Assembly: GCF_001649575.2 (NCBI RefSeq)
Contig: NC_051438.1
Location: 28,915,273-28,979,272 of the forward strand
DNA: 64,000 nucleotides
Direction: 5' to 3'
Source: Kryptolebias marmoratus
Lineage: Eukaryota; Chordata; Actinopteri; Cyprinodontiformes; Rivulidae
This document shows positions 25,401 to 40,400 of the stretch, one piece after another. The position numbers and the translations under genes were made by a program. Position 1 is the stretch's first letter; each line of letters starts with the position of its first letter. A model generated the notes under the pieces. That model saw only the letters and a program-made list of their open reading frames with translations, was not told the DNA's origin and made no database searches.

Positions 25401-28400
25401 TTCATATCAGCGAGTCCTGGCTGTGTGGAAACTGGAAACCATCTTCTTATAATAACCTGCCAAATGTTTCACTCAGTGACTGTAATCCAAGGCAAACTGA
25501 TTCAAGCCGAAGTTTCGGTACTGCAACAAGACGGAGGCAGAACTAAAAACAGCTGGGGCACATTCAGCCACTCCTTCAGATGTGCAGCAGCTTGTTTTCC
25601 CACAACTTTCTCACAGACGAGACGCTGAGTTAGATCTGTGCGAGGATTTAATCTGTCTGCTGGCGTCTCTGCACCTGTCACATCTTGATTTATTTCTCAG
25701 CAGAGAACATCAGCTGAATTCTGCAGGCATTTAACTGATTTGTCTTTTTCTTTTTAGATATAGTTATCTAAATTCTGACGAAAACGACAAAAGTACATTT
25801 TCCTTCTTGGCTCATTTGAAACCGTCTGTTTACGTTTCGTCTGTTGATTCCTAATCGCCGCCTGTGGGACTAAACCTCACAGATATTAGAAGTTTTTATA
25901 ACACCTGAGCAGGTGAATGATGAATGATGCACTATTATGTTTTGTTTGTTAATGGTGCTGATTTAGAGGCGCCTCATGTTGTGCAACGACAAGCAGGTTT
26001 TAGATTTATTTTACAGACCCATGAGTGCATCAGATAAACTTTCAGAGCAAACAGCAAAACTTTGGTTGTCAGAAAAATAAACGAATAAAATAATATTTTA
26101 TCCTGTAAAATTAATCCTTAATAAAAGTAAATATTTTTTTGTGATCTGAATCTAAGTTCATTTGTAGTGCAAAAACTGGCTTTATTTATGGTTATTCAAA
26201 GTAAAGCAAAATAAAAAAAAGGTGTGGAATTGTGGTCAAAATTCAGAGAAAACATATTTATTTATGTAAAAACTTGGATATTCTTTTATGTTGGAAAGTC
26301 AAACATTTCCAAGAAAAAAAGTCACAAATTAAATTATGATATTGTCTGATATTCCACCAGCTCCTTTTATTGTATTTTATTATTATTATTATTTACAAAG
26401 ACTAATATCTCAAATAAAACCATTTAATCAGATCATTCAACAACAGTCAGTTCAGAGCTCTGTAACGTTTTATTGATCCTTTCTGCCCACAGAGGTGAGA
26501 TTTAGGATTTAAGGTATTAAATCTGAGACTTTATGCTTGTTGTTGTTTTCCAGGAATAAACTCGGAGGTGAAGTACTCCCTGCTGGAAGGCGACGACGGT
26601 TACTTCTCTCTGGACGAGGTTTCGGGGGTCCTGCGCCTGGAGCGACCTCTGACCTCTGACACCCCGCCAACCTTTGAGCTGAAGGTGAGGGCCACCGACC
26701 GCGGCCTGCCTCTTCAGCTTTACTCCGTTGCCACGGTGACCGTGGACGTGGTCTCCCTGGACGACTACCAGCCGGTTTTCCTGAGCTCGGAGTACACCGC
26801 CCAGCTCCCAGAATCCTTGGCGGTCGGGTCAGAGGTGCTGAGCGTCTCCGCCCTCACCAGAGAGGGCGGCGGCCCGGATCCCATCGTGTACCGCATCATC
26901 TCAGGAAATGAGGACGGGAGGTTCCTGCTGGACTCTCGAACAGGTAGGAAAACGGTTTGTTGAATCTGCTTTTTTATTCTTTCATTTGATCTCTTTTTAC
27001 AACCCTTTGGCAAAATAAATGTTATATTTAGGTAAAGATGTATTATTATTTTTTGCATGAAGCTGCAACTGTAGAATAAAATAATAAATAATAAAGTAAA
27101 TCTGTCAAAGAACAGTCACATAAATATGGAAATGTATAAAGGGGGTCATAATGGTTTATTGGTGCCCTTTTTAAATGTTTAAGCATCTCTTTTCACATGA
27201 TTAATACAAAATATACTCCTGTAACAATATCTTTGTATCAGTAAATCATAAATGACCTAAAGATTTCACTTCTGAAGCTGAAACTATTGGAAAGAAAATA
27301 TTGATTGTCTCAGTTTTTTGTCAGAGAGAAACTCCTGCTTCTTCTTTGTGTTTAACATAATTTAACACTAACTAACTAAAGAAATGTGATAAGGGCTTTA
27401 ATTTGATTTTCCTCTCTGAAGGCTGCAGCTTTCTTCAGTTGATGCATCGCAGATTGAAAACATTTAGGTTTTATATTAAATTAATAAATTTCTTAAATGT
27501 ATTAATGTGCTTCAGCTTTCATTCACTGTGATGACAACAGTGTGAAATGCTTTGGGCTCAGGTATGAATGTGAGATGTCATTTTAACATTTTGGCACATA
27601 ATTAAGAGACAGAATATAAAAGAAAACAAACTTTTGGCATCAAAGAGAGAGGAGAGGAAGAAAGAGTCCACTCTTTGTTTAAAGACAGTCCTGAGGACAT
27701 TTATATCCACATTCTGGACAGAGACAGTTTGAGCTAAATAAGCATCCATGTTAAACTGGAAGGTTGCAAAACATCCAATATTAAAAGCTTTCAGTTATTC
27801 AAAAATAAAGAAAACGAAAAGTTGTTTTGCAAACAGAAATCTACAGAAAATTCTGTAAAAATCACACGACTAAAAGCAAAACTAATCAGCTGGTTATTTC
27901 TGCCCACATCTTGCTGACAGTGAAAGAATAAACACAACTTTCCCAGTTTAAACTAATTACTTTGCAAGGACACAACTATTTGAAATCACACTGCCACCTA
28001 CTGGTCGCACTGAGAACTAGCTTCACACCAGAAATTAACTTAAATGTTTATAAAACAAAGTTCCAAACTTTCCCTTCGAAGTGAAAATGAGGTAGAAGCA
28101 AGCAGTTAGACAGTAACCCCTGACCCCATTACCAGCGGGTTCCTGTGTTCGCAGCACGCGGCGCAGGTTGGACAGGTAGGTACACATCCACAGGTAGCAG
28201 CGTTGGAAGTCTCACAGGATGATTGATGACAGATGCTTATAAGTCACATGAACAGCAGTAGGACATCTTCTGGAGACATCTTCCAAGGGTTAGACGTGTG
28301 AGCTCAAGTGTTTGATACCTTCTGCACCGAATCTTTAAAAACAGCCTTTCTCAACAAGCTGTAAACAAGATGTGGGCTTCAGTCTGCTGTGAGAGTGGGT

Positions 28401-31400
28401 CAGAGTTAGTAGATTATCAGTTTATTTGTTTGGTCCACTTCATGAAGAGAGGCTGGCTCACTGGCTGCTTCAGACCACAACAGATAATTCATAGATGTCA
28501 TCAGAGTGACTCAGAATAAAGATAAATTATGGATCCTTTGCTTCAAGGATGTCGTTCAGGACACGATTTCAGAGAGTAAATCTCACTCTGCTCCTGGATC
28601 AGGAGGTGTTGTTTAAACATTTGACAGCCGGTAGTTTGTCATATCTTACTGCAGGTGCCAGATGGACGAGGTTTACCCATCGTGGCAGCGTGATGTGTCG
28701 TGAATCACAGCGAAGTGTTTGACAGTCCACAAATCTGCCTGCAGCTGGAAGTTAAGAGTCATCAGGAGAGATAAACTTATCATCTGACAAAAAGGAGTGG
28801 CAGGGATGATCCGATTGAAGACAGGGTGGCGTTTCTTTTTAAAGAGCTCAGAAACACAGTCCTGTTTGTTTCTCAGAGAATAATGATGGAAAAGGAAACA
28901 TCGGCTAACTGTAACCAAGGTAAACACTGAGAACTGAAAGATTTTAAACAAAAAAAAATCCCCAAATAAAATCAGTTCAGCCATTCAAACAAGATAATGT
29001 GTTTTTAATGTTTTAATATTTTAATGAACAACAAAATTTAATTTTGAACAATGAACTGTTTGATCTCTGGGCGACGATAAAAAATCCTTTGTGTTTACTG
29101 AGAAAATCATCACTTTACGTTAGTTTTTTATTTGCCTTATTTCTGAAACTATCAACCATTTTCGTTCTGTGTTCTGCAGTTTTTACGAAGTGAAAATTAG
29201 CATTTAATTTTATAAGGTAAACTTCACAAATAAGAATTTTATTTTTGAATCTTTTTTGTCGTTTTAAAGAAGATAAAATAACAAAGCAATTATTGCAAAA
29301 TAATTAATTTTTATAGTAGATTCTGTTATGCAATTGACTGCAATTATTTATGTTTACCTTTTGTATAAAAAGCCAGTTTTTATGACTGCATCTTAATAAA
29401 AGCAAGCAAGCAAGCAGGAACTTTTACAGAGAATTATGATGAGTTGTCATGAGGAAACTGACAGCAGTAATATACCTGATTTAGTTTTCAGTTTCACCTG
29501 AACGGCATGCGTCTCGCTGCGGTTCTCTCAGTCACCTGCACAAACACGTCTGCATGAGATATTAACAGATTAAAGAAGCTATTTCTGTTACATTTATCAC
29601 TTTTGTTGACAAAATCCTATTTAAAAATTGCACAAAACAACTCTGTGATATAATTTAGATAATTCTTATCATAAATGCCATTCCAATAACATTTGAGTGA
29701 ACCAATAACTAATTTATTGACCTATAATAGTCTTAATAAATAACTAAATAACTTAATTAGACACCTAATCTTTTCTTTTTATTTCACTCATTTTTTGCTG
29801 AAGACAGACTATACTTCGGTTTTGTAAAAACAAACAGAAAACACCTTTTTTTGTATGTTTTTATGCAGCTGTATGTGTTTTTTTAGCACCGTGGCCCAGT
29901 TGAAGCACAATAAGCCTTTTGAACGGATATCAAATGAAATTCCCCGCAGCTTTTAAAAGATCTTGCGAAGTCTTCTCTTTGAGTTTCTAAAAGCGGCGCT
30001 TGACTGCGTGTTTGTGTTCCCGATAAAACAAGTGAAAACTGGAAGCAGTCAGGTTGACAATGACAAACAAGTCTCACCCAGTTCCCGCTCTGAGGGAAGT
30101 GGCTCCTGCTGAGCAGAACCAGCTCCAAGACGAGCTGAGTGTTCGTATCAAAGATGAATCTACGGGATTTTAACTGTCGCTGTCACACATGAACGTATTT
30201 ACTGTACCTGCACGAATCCCTGTGTGTGAAAACACCAGAAACAGGCTTTGAAGTATGAACCTCTGTGGTTTATTCAGATTTTCTAAAGAAAGGAGAATCA
30301 TTGAACCTGAAGGCTACACATTATTTACCACTTTGATTTATTGCCAGTTTGCCTCTGCCTTCAGTAAATTGTTGTTTGTACAACAGGTGGAGAAGTATTT
30401 TCTGTACAATGAGACACTTGGTGTGAATTTGTTGTTGAGCTCTGATAAGAACCGTTAAACATCACTTCCTCTGAGCTTCAGTTTAGCATCAGTGTTCAAT
30501 AATTGTGCTGTTTTGAACGATAAGCTGTGCAATCTTATATCTGAAAGTCCACCTTCCTCCTTGGAAACAAGTCTGTTCAGTTTAAATCAGCTTCTCTGGA
30601 CTTCCTATAAAATACTGTTTGAAGGAGACATTATGTCCTGTTTCCACATGTTGAGACAATCTTTGAGTTCCTCAGATATCTTTGTCATGTACTTTACTCA
30701 AAGCACAACAAGATTACAGTACAAAAAACCTCTCATATATTTAGTATTTTAAGCTTTTTTTCTTTGACACTGATTTTAGGGCCTCATTAAACCTATGTTT
30801 CTGGGGCTACGACTGTATGAGACTGGTTGGTAACTCGAACTTGACTCAGTATTGCAGAAAAATATGCACATTTTCTGCTGCAGACTCACTGAACTCTTAG
30901 TAACCAGTAAGTCTAGCTGCAGCAATTCACAGCTTATTTTTATATGCATGGCTTAAACATTACTTCAATGCCCACTTTGGCAGCCACACCACATTTGTGA
31001 TTAATTCTACTGGACCTTAGAAAGAGGCAGGACCTTTTATTTAAAAACTATTTATCAGCAGCGAGGATGTTAGACCTGAACATGATGATTTCTATCAGAG
31101 GAGAGCTCCGTGCACTTGTCATGTTACTCCTCTTGCACTCTTCAGATGAGTTGCAGACACCTGCAACTAAACTGAGAAGGGTTCAGAAGGGTTTGAGACA
31201 CCTGTGAAATCCTGTGACGAGACAGAGAAAATTTGTTGCACAAATTATTTGAACATGTTCAAAATTCAAGCAACTTCGCGACTCCAGTGATGAAACTGAG
31301 AAGAGACTACCAGCAGTTGCAGCCAGCAGTTGCAGCCCTTACGACATCACTCCTGCACTTTCTTTCTCAAGGAGTCATTTTTGTGGTGATTCAAACATCG

Positions 31401-34400
31401 TACTTAAAACCTTTAACAGACCTCTCAGTTTTCAGGCTGACAGTTCTTAACAACCCACAGAAAACAGTAAAATGTTTTATAATATGTCTCTTAACAGATA
31501 GAAAGCAGTAATTGACAACATCTTCGTTTGCTTTTTTGTTTTATCAGATTAAATGATGGCTCTTACACCTCTTGACCTACAGTTATTGTTTAACCACATT
31601 CTGTATATAAATAAATCGTAGAGCTTCTAAAAGTAAAAAAAAAGATAATTTGGACAAGTTGGTGTGGTAAGAAAGATGAAAGTCAATGAGATCTGAATAA
31701 GAACAGTCTCAGTCAGTTTTCTCACAGTAGAAAAGTGTAAAAAGAACCAATAAGTGAATGAATAGGACACGTTGGATCATTCATACTGAAACTGGCTGCA
31801 GAAATCTCCTTGATCTCAGAAAAATCAATAAAGTGAAACTTGTGTTGCAGATAATTCTCTCCATGAAACCTGGAGGTGTTCAGTTCGAGGGGAGGAGGTA
31901 GATGGTTGTTTACGCTGGATCTTGCTTTTTCTTTTATTTCCATGTAGAGTATTTCAGCACACTGGCTGGCAGCCTCAGAAACAGGGAGTGTGTTTCACCC
32001 ACACACACACTCACACACACTGCTGGATGTGCCGAGCTGCGGCGGGCAGATACGCTCCGGCTCTGTGTGGGATAATAAGCTCACAGAAGAGATCCTGTTG
32101 CTTCAGACCTATTCAGTGGAACAAACACAGAAAAAGGCAGCAGCTTCGACGGTTGTAAGGGTCCTCATTTCCAAACCGTGGAGTCCGTGTAAGATTGTTA
32201 TAAAGGCATCGTAGGCGTCTCCAACCCATCTCATGAGCAATAGAGCTGTGTTTTGACACCTCCTCTTATTGTTTTAGTTTTAATTAGTTAAGCAGGAAGT
32301 GAAGAGGCTGTTTTGTTCAGATTAACAGACTCTGACTTCTTTTATTGCTGCCATAAACTAACTAACACATGAAGACAGCAGCCAGCTGTGGAGAGATACT
32401 TTCTGAAAGGTTAAAGCCACAGCTTCAGTCAGCTCACAGAGTATGGGACATCTTACCACTCAGACAGGATGCGTTCAAGTCAACGTGGATAAATTAGCAT
32501 CCAGAGAACCTTGTCTGCCCTATAAGAACCTGTGATGTGCAGTCACAGCGACGCCTGGAAAACAGATCGAGGTCTGACTGAAGAATAGGGTCACTGAGAT
32601 TTGAACATGTGGTCAAATTTGATGGATTTCTTTCTATTTATGGACCACCAACGAGTCACAGTTTTCGCTTTTTAAACATGTCACTTCCACCTGTTTGGTA
32701 GCTTATTAACAAACTGGATTCACCTTAAAATGAAATACTGTCAAAGTGAGGATTTATTCACAGTAACAGTTATTAATTACTGCTATTTAGGAGTCCTGAT
32801 CTTTATTTTGTTCCTGTGGAAATATACCAATGAGCTCTTTGCTGGCTGCTGTACAAATCAGGAATGGCTTTATTAAATTAAATTAAATTTTACCAGGGTG
32901 CACACAAATTGGAACATTAATAGCAACTGAAGCAGGAAACTAATAGAGACAAACAGAACCGTCCCTGACAATTCTGAGCAGGTCTCTGTTTGAGCAATTA
33001 AAGTGTTGTGCAAAAGTATTCATCCCTCTTGGTAGTCTTTCTATTTTGTTACCCTATAACCTGGAATTTAATTGGGTTTTAAAGCAATAAGTAGGACTAA
33101 ATACTGCAGGTTAAAAAGCTAAATCAAGAGAACAACTTGTTTTAAATATTAAAACAATATATATAAAATTAAAAAGAGGAACATGCAGATGTATTCAGCC
33201 CCCTAAACTCAATCTGCAGAAGTTTCATCATCAGGTCTTCATGATCCTGGTCCATCTAACCTGGACTTTCTGTGACTGAACTGCTGCAGACGGTGCTGCT
33301 TGTGTCCAACAATCTTTAAATCAAACCAGAGGGTCTCAGGTGGACCGAGGTTCAGGCTTTGACCGGAACAGTCCAGGACCTTTAACTGGTTCTCCTTATT
33401 TGGTTCTCCTTGTTTATCAGTTGTTTGAAATTATTTATTATCTCAGTGTCATTTATATCCGACACCAGGTCAAATCTCTTCTTTTCCTCGTGTTCTTGCA
33501 GGCCTTTTGACTCTCGTGGCCCCACTGGATTTCGAAGTTTTCCGGGAATACTACCTATCTGTGGAGGGAAGTCGTGGCAAGTCGTCCCTCTCTGACATCA
33601 CAACGATCATCATCAACGTAACAGATGCGAACGACAACCCACCGGTGTTCGCACAGAGCGTCTACAGCACCGAGATATCAGAGGATCTGACTCCAGGAAG
33701 CCTGGTGATGACTGTAAGAACCAGAGAACACCAGAATATAAAGTCAAACCAAACATCTGAACGTATTTTAGAGATACTCTGTTTGAAAAAATGTTCCTTG
33801 ACCAGGAAGGAGCTTTTACACATCCTCCAAGATTAAAGAAGTTCTTATAATAATTAAATCTTCATTATAGTAACCTACAAACACAGAGTCCACATCCCAA
33901 ACACTTCTTAAACACATCATCAACACAAAGACATCAGTAACTGAAGTGCACTTTCTTTAGTTGAAATAAAGACCATTTATCAGTTTATTGTTGAGCTTTT
34001 AAAGCCCAACACACAAACTATGATTTTTTTAACCTGGTAATATTTATATTTCATGCAAGCACATGCACTCAGATTAGTTTGTTTCTCAGGACACACATCT
34101 GTAACATGGCAGGAAAACACAAGAAAGGTTGAACTTTTCTAACATCTCACACTGATAACGGCACACATATAGTAACATTACATAATTTTGTGTAAAAATC
34201 AGAAGAAATACAACAGGTTGGGTGTAATGTCCGGTCAGCAGCTGACAAAGTGGTAATAACACAACTCAGCAGCTACATGATGAGTCTGTAATCATATGAT
34301 CGTGTTTCATATTTGACATTTTCCTCTCAGCACTATTTTACTTTTATAAGCAGTATTTATGTTTTTAACAATCAGGAGACACAGTTACAGGGTTTTATTG

Positions 34401-37400
34401 TTACAGTGAGATGGGAGATCAATTATTATGCAGTTAAAAGCAAACTTTAAAAGATAATTCCTTTCTTTTTTGTTTTTTTGTCTTTGTTAAATCAACATTA
34501 AAACAGGATAAAGAGAAGAGTAGGTGAAAATATTTTCTACATAAACATTTGGATGTAAATGCTGTGAGTTATCTGACTGAATTAAATTAACTGCATCTTA
34601 AATTTAGAAGCTTTAATAAACTTACTCTCTAGCTGCAGAAAAACAAAACAGATTATAAAAAAATTTAATGTTTTCTTGTGTTTTCAGTATGGATCCAGTG
34701 TTGGATAGTTATTCTGGGCTGTTTACTGTTTGTTTTTACCTCTTACACCCATACAAGATAAAAGATTCATCCCTTTACTTGTTTTCACCTACCTCCAGGT
34801 AACAGCCAATGACCTGGATGGGCCGATCAATAACCTGCTGCGGTACTCCATTGTGAGTGGAGACGTTCAGCAGCAGTTCTCCATCCACCCTCGCAGCGGT
34901 GAAATCACTGTCCGCACTGCGCTGGACAGAGAGGAGGTCAGTGTGCGTCCAGGCAAACCGAAGATTTAGATTCAAAATCATTCTGTTAAAAGCCTGACTG
35001 TCCCTCCGCAGATCCCTCATTACTCGCTGACGGTGCAGGCAGCCGACGAAGGAAACCCTCCACTGCTGTCAGCCGTCCTCATCACCATCACCGTCCTGGA
35101 CGTGAACGACAACAAGCCCGTTTTCTCTCAGGTTAACCACAACCTGTACCTGCAGGTACGCAAGCTAAACATTTCACACTCCGCATGTGACAAATGGTGG
35201 ATTTTCTGTGAAACAACTCCATCAAATTGGCAGTATGTTGATGCAGACTCTTAGTCATCCATGTTGTAATAATCCATAATGTTCACAGAATATCAGACAC
35301 CAGATTTTAGGTGTTATTCTCGCCGTGAGCAGGCTCGTGTTGGCTGCTCTACATTTCTGTCTGGATGATGCATCCAGTTTGCTGCAGGCATGAAAAAACA
35401 AGCCTGGCCTACGCAGCAGTCAGTGCTGCTCCACAAGTGGTTTTACAACAGAAACATTTAAAAAAATGACTGCAAGTTACAAAACTCACAATTTATATCA
35501 AAGACCAAAGAAGAAAACATTGTTAAGATGATGCAAAACATTAACATCACTCTTTTAGTAACTTTTTGTTTTTCAGTGTTTCATTTAGAAGTTACATTTG
35601 TGCCGTTTTTTATACTGGACCTTCATTTGACCTCTGCAGGACACCATATTTCTTTCTTAGGTATTTAAATTGTTTTTTTCAACATCTGCTTTGTGCCCAA
35701 AGACCATCCTTGTCCACATCTTAAAGCAGTCACAAATCACTGCTTCGACAAACAACCAACTGCCGACCGCATCCTAGAATAAATGACCTCTGGTGTCCTG
35801 AACAGGGACCGCTGCATTCATGTGTGTTTTCTGACGTTAAAATGAGAACGGCAGGATTTTATCAGGATGACCAGGATGAGCAGGAGGCTGTAAAGCTCCA
35901 CCTGCATCCCAACACAGTGATAATGAAGACAGACGAAGCGAAGATCAGAGAAAATTAAAGGAAAATCAATCGGGATCAAACCTCCTGGATCAGTTCCTCG
36001 TTGTGCGTCTCTAACTGACCTGTAAGAGTCATAAGGGTGATGCTCAGCGCTCATTAAAGTGGGTGCTGAGTTCAGAGAGGACTGTGAGGATCAGCTGTCA
36101 CAAATGGTTTCTGTGTGACTGTGACTTGTAGGACATCAGTGCCACCCTCTCACTTCACACCTCTTATTACCTGGCCTTGTCTGCTGGTGTGGAAAAACCT
36201 TTAACGGGCAATTTACTTCCACTTTTGTGCCTGTGAAAGCTTGTGTTTCTGAATGCTTTTGGGTGACCACACACCTGTGTGTGCGGGCTCCTGACAGGAT
36301 GATCAGAACATTTCAGCTGGTTGCTCACTGATGCCCCCGTGTTTTTCTGCCAGCTCTCCATCACTAACTGCTACAGACCTGCCAGCTCAGAAACTCCCAT
36401 CCAGTCACAGAATAGCTTGTGCAAAAGACGAAACTTCGCCAGACGTGTGGCGATGAATCCAAACTCTCTGAAATGGTCCCATCTGCTGATGTCTTCACAG
36501 CCAGCTCTGCCTGATGAAGGAACTCTGATTGCATGGAGCAGATGGACGCAGCTGAAACAAGGCAAAGGAGTTGTTATTTTTCAGACAGGTGCTGCAGGTC
36601 CACAGGAACCTGGGTTCTCTCTTTGCTTCTTAATTGCAGACTTTTGTTTGACTATTTGTCACCCTTAAGCGTCTACCTTTATGAGTGGCACATCTGCTGT
36701 AGCGAACCAAAGGTGTCATATTAGGAAGTTAGAAAAACTTCACCTAAAGCAACAGATGAACAGGTAATTTATTTATTTCACAGAACATCTACAGAGGATG
36801 AATCAGCTCTGTAGCAAAGTGACAAATCAGAATAAATTTGTGTTGCCTAACTGTCCTGGATGACCTGAAAGGATTGGCTTTACTCAAAGGTATTATCAAT
36901 AAGAAAATCACAGCAGTTTCACACTCAGATTTAATAAGATTACACTCTTCTATTCAGGAACATCCTGCATGTTTGTGGAGTTTCAGTTAAGATGAATAAA
37001 TTTATGACTAAATTAAATCAAATTAAAGGGGTTTTTAATTAATTTAATATCAAGAAGAATCCTTCACTGTATGTTGAGTTTATTTCCTGGAGAAAAATAA
37101 CTGATGAGCCATCAGTTACTCAATGAGGAAATGGGGTGAGGGGATTCTAACTCTGTCCAATTAAAATGTCTTGAATTTTAGCAGAACTGAGGTCTTTTTT
37201 TTTTTTTTCGCTTCAGAAGGTTCCTAGCCGCGTGAAATTAACAGGAAGTGTCTCAGCAGGAGCCGTAATAAAAGCTGTCTGATTTTTTTTAATTACTAAG
37301 GAAGGAGCACCCGTGCTGCCTTTATAATCTGCTTTTAGTATGAACCAGATCCATTTTGACCCAGGCAAAGAATTCCCTCATAATAGGTGTCTATAAAGAA

Positions 37401-40400
37401 TCCTGAGCAACAGATCTATTTAGAATGATCTATCTGACAATATCAGCTGGATGAATAAATATAAATCAATGTTTCTGAGAGCAGGGAGAGAATTCTTTAG
37501 GTTTTATAAAAAAAACATTGTTTTTGGAGAAAAACATCCAGTGTTACATATTTACTGTTTTGCTTTCAATATGAAAACATAAGCTTGATGATTTAAATAT
37601 ATTTAATTGAAAGTGAAACTGGTAATTACATGCTGGGACTGCTTTGGAACGATGACAGAAATTTAGATGCATGAGAAGTAGCCGGTCTTGTGAGGCCTGG
37701 AGTCATCCGAATTACATCCTCTGCTGCCATCCTGCCTGCAGCTCGGCGTGGAAATGAAGACCAACAGATGGCATAAATCTTCATCAGAGGGGCAGCAATC
37801 AGATTAGGATTGTATATTGCAGATGCAGATCTTGTACCTGTGTCGAGCCCTCCCCCTTACAGTACAGCACTTTAACAGATACTAACAGACCACACAAGAT
37901 CTTTGTTTTAAACTTTGGCATGCAGGACAGCGGGCAATATGCATTTCTTCAAGGAAGAAGTTTTATCTTCATGAAGATTTTTAAGGTTTTATGCAGAACA
38001 GCATTTAGTGACGTCATTAGAAGGTGGACTTTTTGACTGCTTGACCCGGATTCGTGATTAAAAATGGCAGATCCAACCACTCAGAGCAAATTAGACATTT
38101 CAGGAAGGAGCTTTCTAAGAAATGTATTTTAATCACTTTGGTCAAACGAGATCAGTTATATAAACTGAAGACCTCAGATTAGGACATTTTGAAATGTCTG
38201 GTCTGACAGTTTTGTTCAGTTTAAGTTGTGGGACAGGCCACGGGTTGGACAGGTGATTCGTGCAGGTTGGGATTCTAGTTTCTGAAACCTCAGTGGAGTT
38301 GAGGAGTCTGAGAAAGTAGAAATAGGAATAGATAGAAGTCTGATAGTGCTGGTTTGATGCTTTGGCTCTGACGTGGTCACTGCGGTGCAGAGGAAATGAA
38401 TCCTTTTTTTCAGTGTTGCCCTGCATCCGAGTCCCTCCAACTTCAGCCTGACTCCACCTCCACATCCCTCAGTCTGATGAAGTTTTTCTTTGATAAACCC
38501 GCCTGTGTCTTGTGATGCGTGCTGTAATTTAAATTTCAAAGGCTTCATAAGGGCTGTTTCATATTTTAGCCCCATAACTCCATACTTTGTATACCTTCCT
38601 GCCATCCATCTCCTGAGGCGTGTTGTGTTTTGAGATTGATAACCTGTTTTGTAAAGGACCACTGGTTTCTATTAATATCAAACCAGCTCAGCAGCCTCTC
38701 AGATGAGATAAAATGGGTAATTCATCACAGCAAACAGTTTTAGATCCTTTTTTGATTAAATTAGTCCAAGGTTCCGTCCTTTGGTACAGGAGTTACAAAC
38801 ATGATGGACATAAAATTAGAGGAAAAGATATAAGGAAACGGTGCTGATGAGGTTTGTGTTTGTAAAGCAGAACATGGAAATACTGAATTCGGTTGCTGTT
38901 TTTCATTGGCACCTCATGTAGAACTGATTAAGTTTAGAAAAAAAAACTGAAATAATGAAGCTGTTTCCTGCAGGAGGGCGAGTCCATCGGCAGCAGCATC
39001 CTCCAGCTGGTGGTGAAAGATAGAGACACCCCGAAAAATGGCCCACCTTTCTCCTTCCACATCATCAGCGGCAACAATGAGCGCCGTTTCCACGTCGACC
39101 AGGGCGGCCTGCTGTCACTCTCCGCTCCTCTCAGGAAGAAGACCAAACCCTTCCATCAGCTAAAGATTCAGGTAAAAGAGAAAGATTTTTATTGCCCACA
39201 GCCAAAAGGCTGGAGATAATGGTTTCTTCTGTGTGTTAGCAAAATATCTCATGAACCACAGAACAGATTTCAATGAAACTTTCTTAAAGTAATCATTGGC
39301 TGTATCTCTTCAACAAATTACATTTTGGAGTCAATCCAGTTCAAGATGGCCCCCACAGCTAATCGATATTAGTCAACACTAAAATAGCTATAAATTAGTT
39401 AATATTACAAATATTGAAGTAAAATTTGATGTGTTAGTTGCAGAAAGTCATTTGCAACAACTCTGAGCATGAAATTGCATGTAAGGTTTTTTTTTATATT
39501 TGAGCAAAACGGTTACAGTTACTCAACATTAGATGGTCTTAGAGCGATATGCATCCCTTCAAGGAACGCTAGTCTGCTTTGACCTTGTTCTTGTGTCTTT
39601 CACCATCTTTTCAAGCTGTTTGCTTTATTTTTATCCCACAGGGTAGAAACAAACTCACAGTCGATGTTGCGAAACGTCTCATCTCAGACACAAATGCTTG
39701 TTAAATTTCAGACGAAACAATTAGTTGTCTCAAGTTGTCCCACCATGAGAAGCATAATCCTGCTGCAGCTCCGACATGCTGAGCGCTGCTGTAGGTCTAC
39801 AGCTCACAGAGCTGTCAGGAGAGCTGGCATTCACCGCTAACAGGAGAGGAAACAGAAACAAAATCAGCTTCATTGTGTGCTGAGAGTCTGGAGCCGAATG
39901 ACCTCTCTGAGCAGCTCAGTGCCCAACAATGAGCCAATAATCTCACTTCAAAGAGCTCATAATTGTCATATGATATTATTATTATGTGAGTAGTGTTTAA
40001 GTCAACAGCCTCCCTCTGGTAACAGCGAAATATAAAGACTGTGTGCAAATTGCCTAATTTGGACTCTAAGATAAGAAAAATAGATTTTGTTGCATCTCCC
40101 CACCAGAAATATCTTTGAAGAAATTATTTTGAAGTTACTGTGTTTTTTTTTTGCAGGAACCAGGCTAATCAAAGTTTATGTATTTAGTTTTTATTTGAAT
40201 AAATGATCAAGTATATTTAAAACAAACATTTTTTTTCTTCAGGTGACAGACAGCGGTCACCCTCCCCTGTCGTCCATCTGTGTGGTCAACATTAACGTCA
40301 CTGAGCAGAGCAAATACCCTCCCAGTGTTGTGCCTCTTGAAGTTTTCATCACTACTGCTGGAGGATTGTTTGCAAACCGGGTCATCGGCAGACTCCACGC

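Larger units (their letters stand above)
23620..26553 (+). other. Intron (2,934 bp) with two repeat insertions
   Basis: Holds a SINE-like fragment at 24425-24560 and the reversed L2-like copy at 24820-25016. The rest is AT-rich. No exon is required by the protein and none is apparent. Confidence 0.8.

Noticed and set aside
26944..33501. Possible nested gene in the 6.6 kb intron
   Set aside because: No frame exceeds about 100 codons, none shows a recognisable domain, and no linked splice pairs could be supported.
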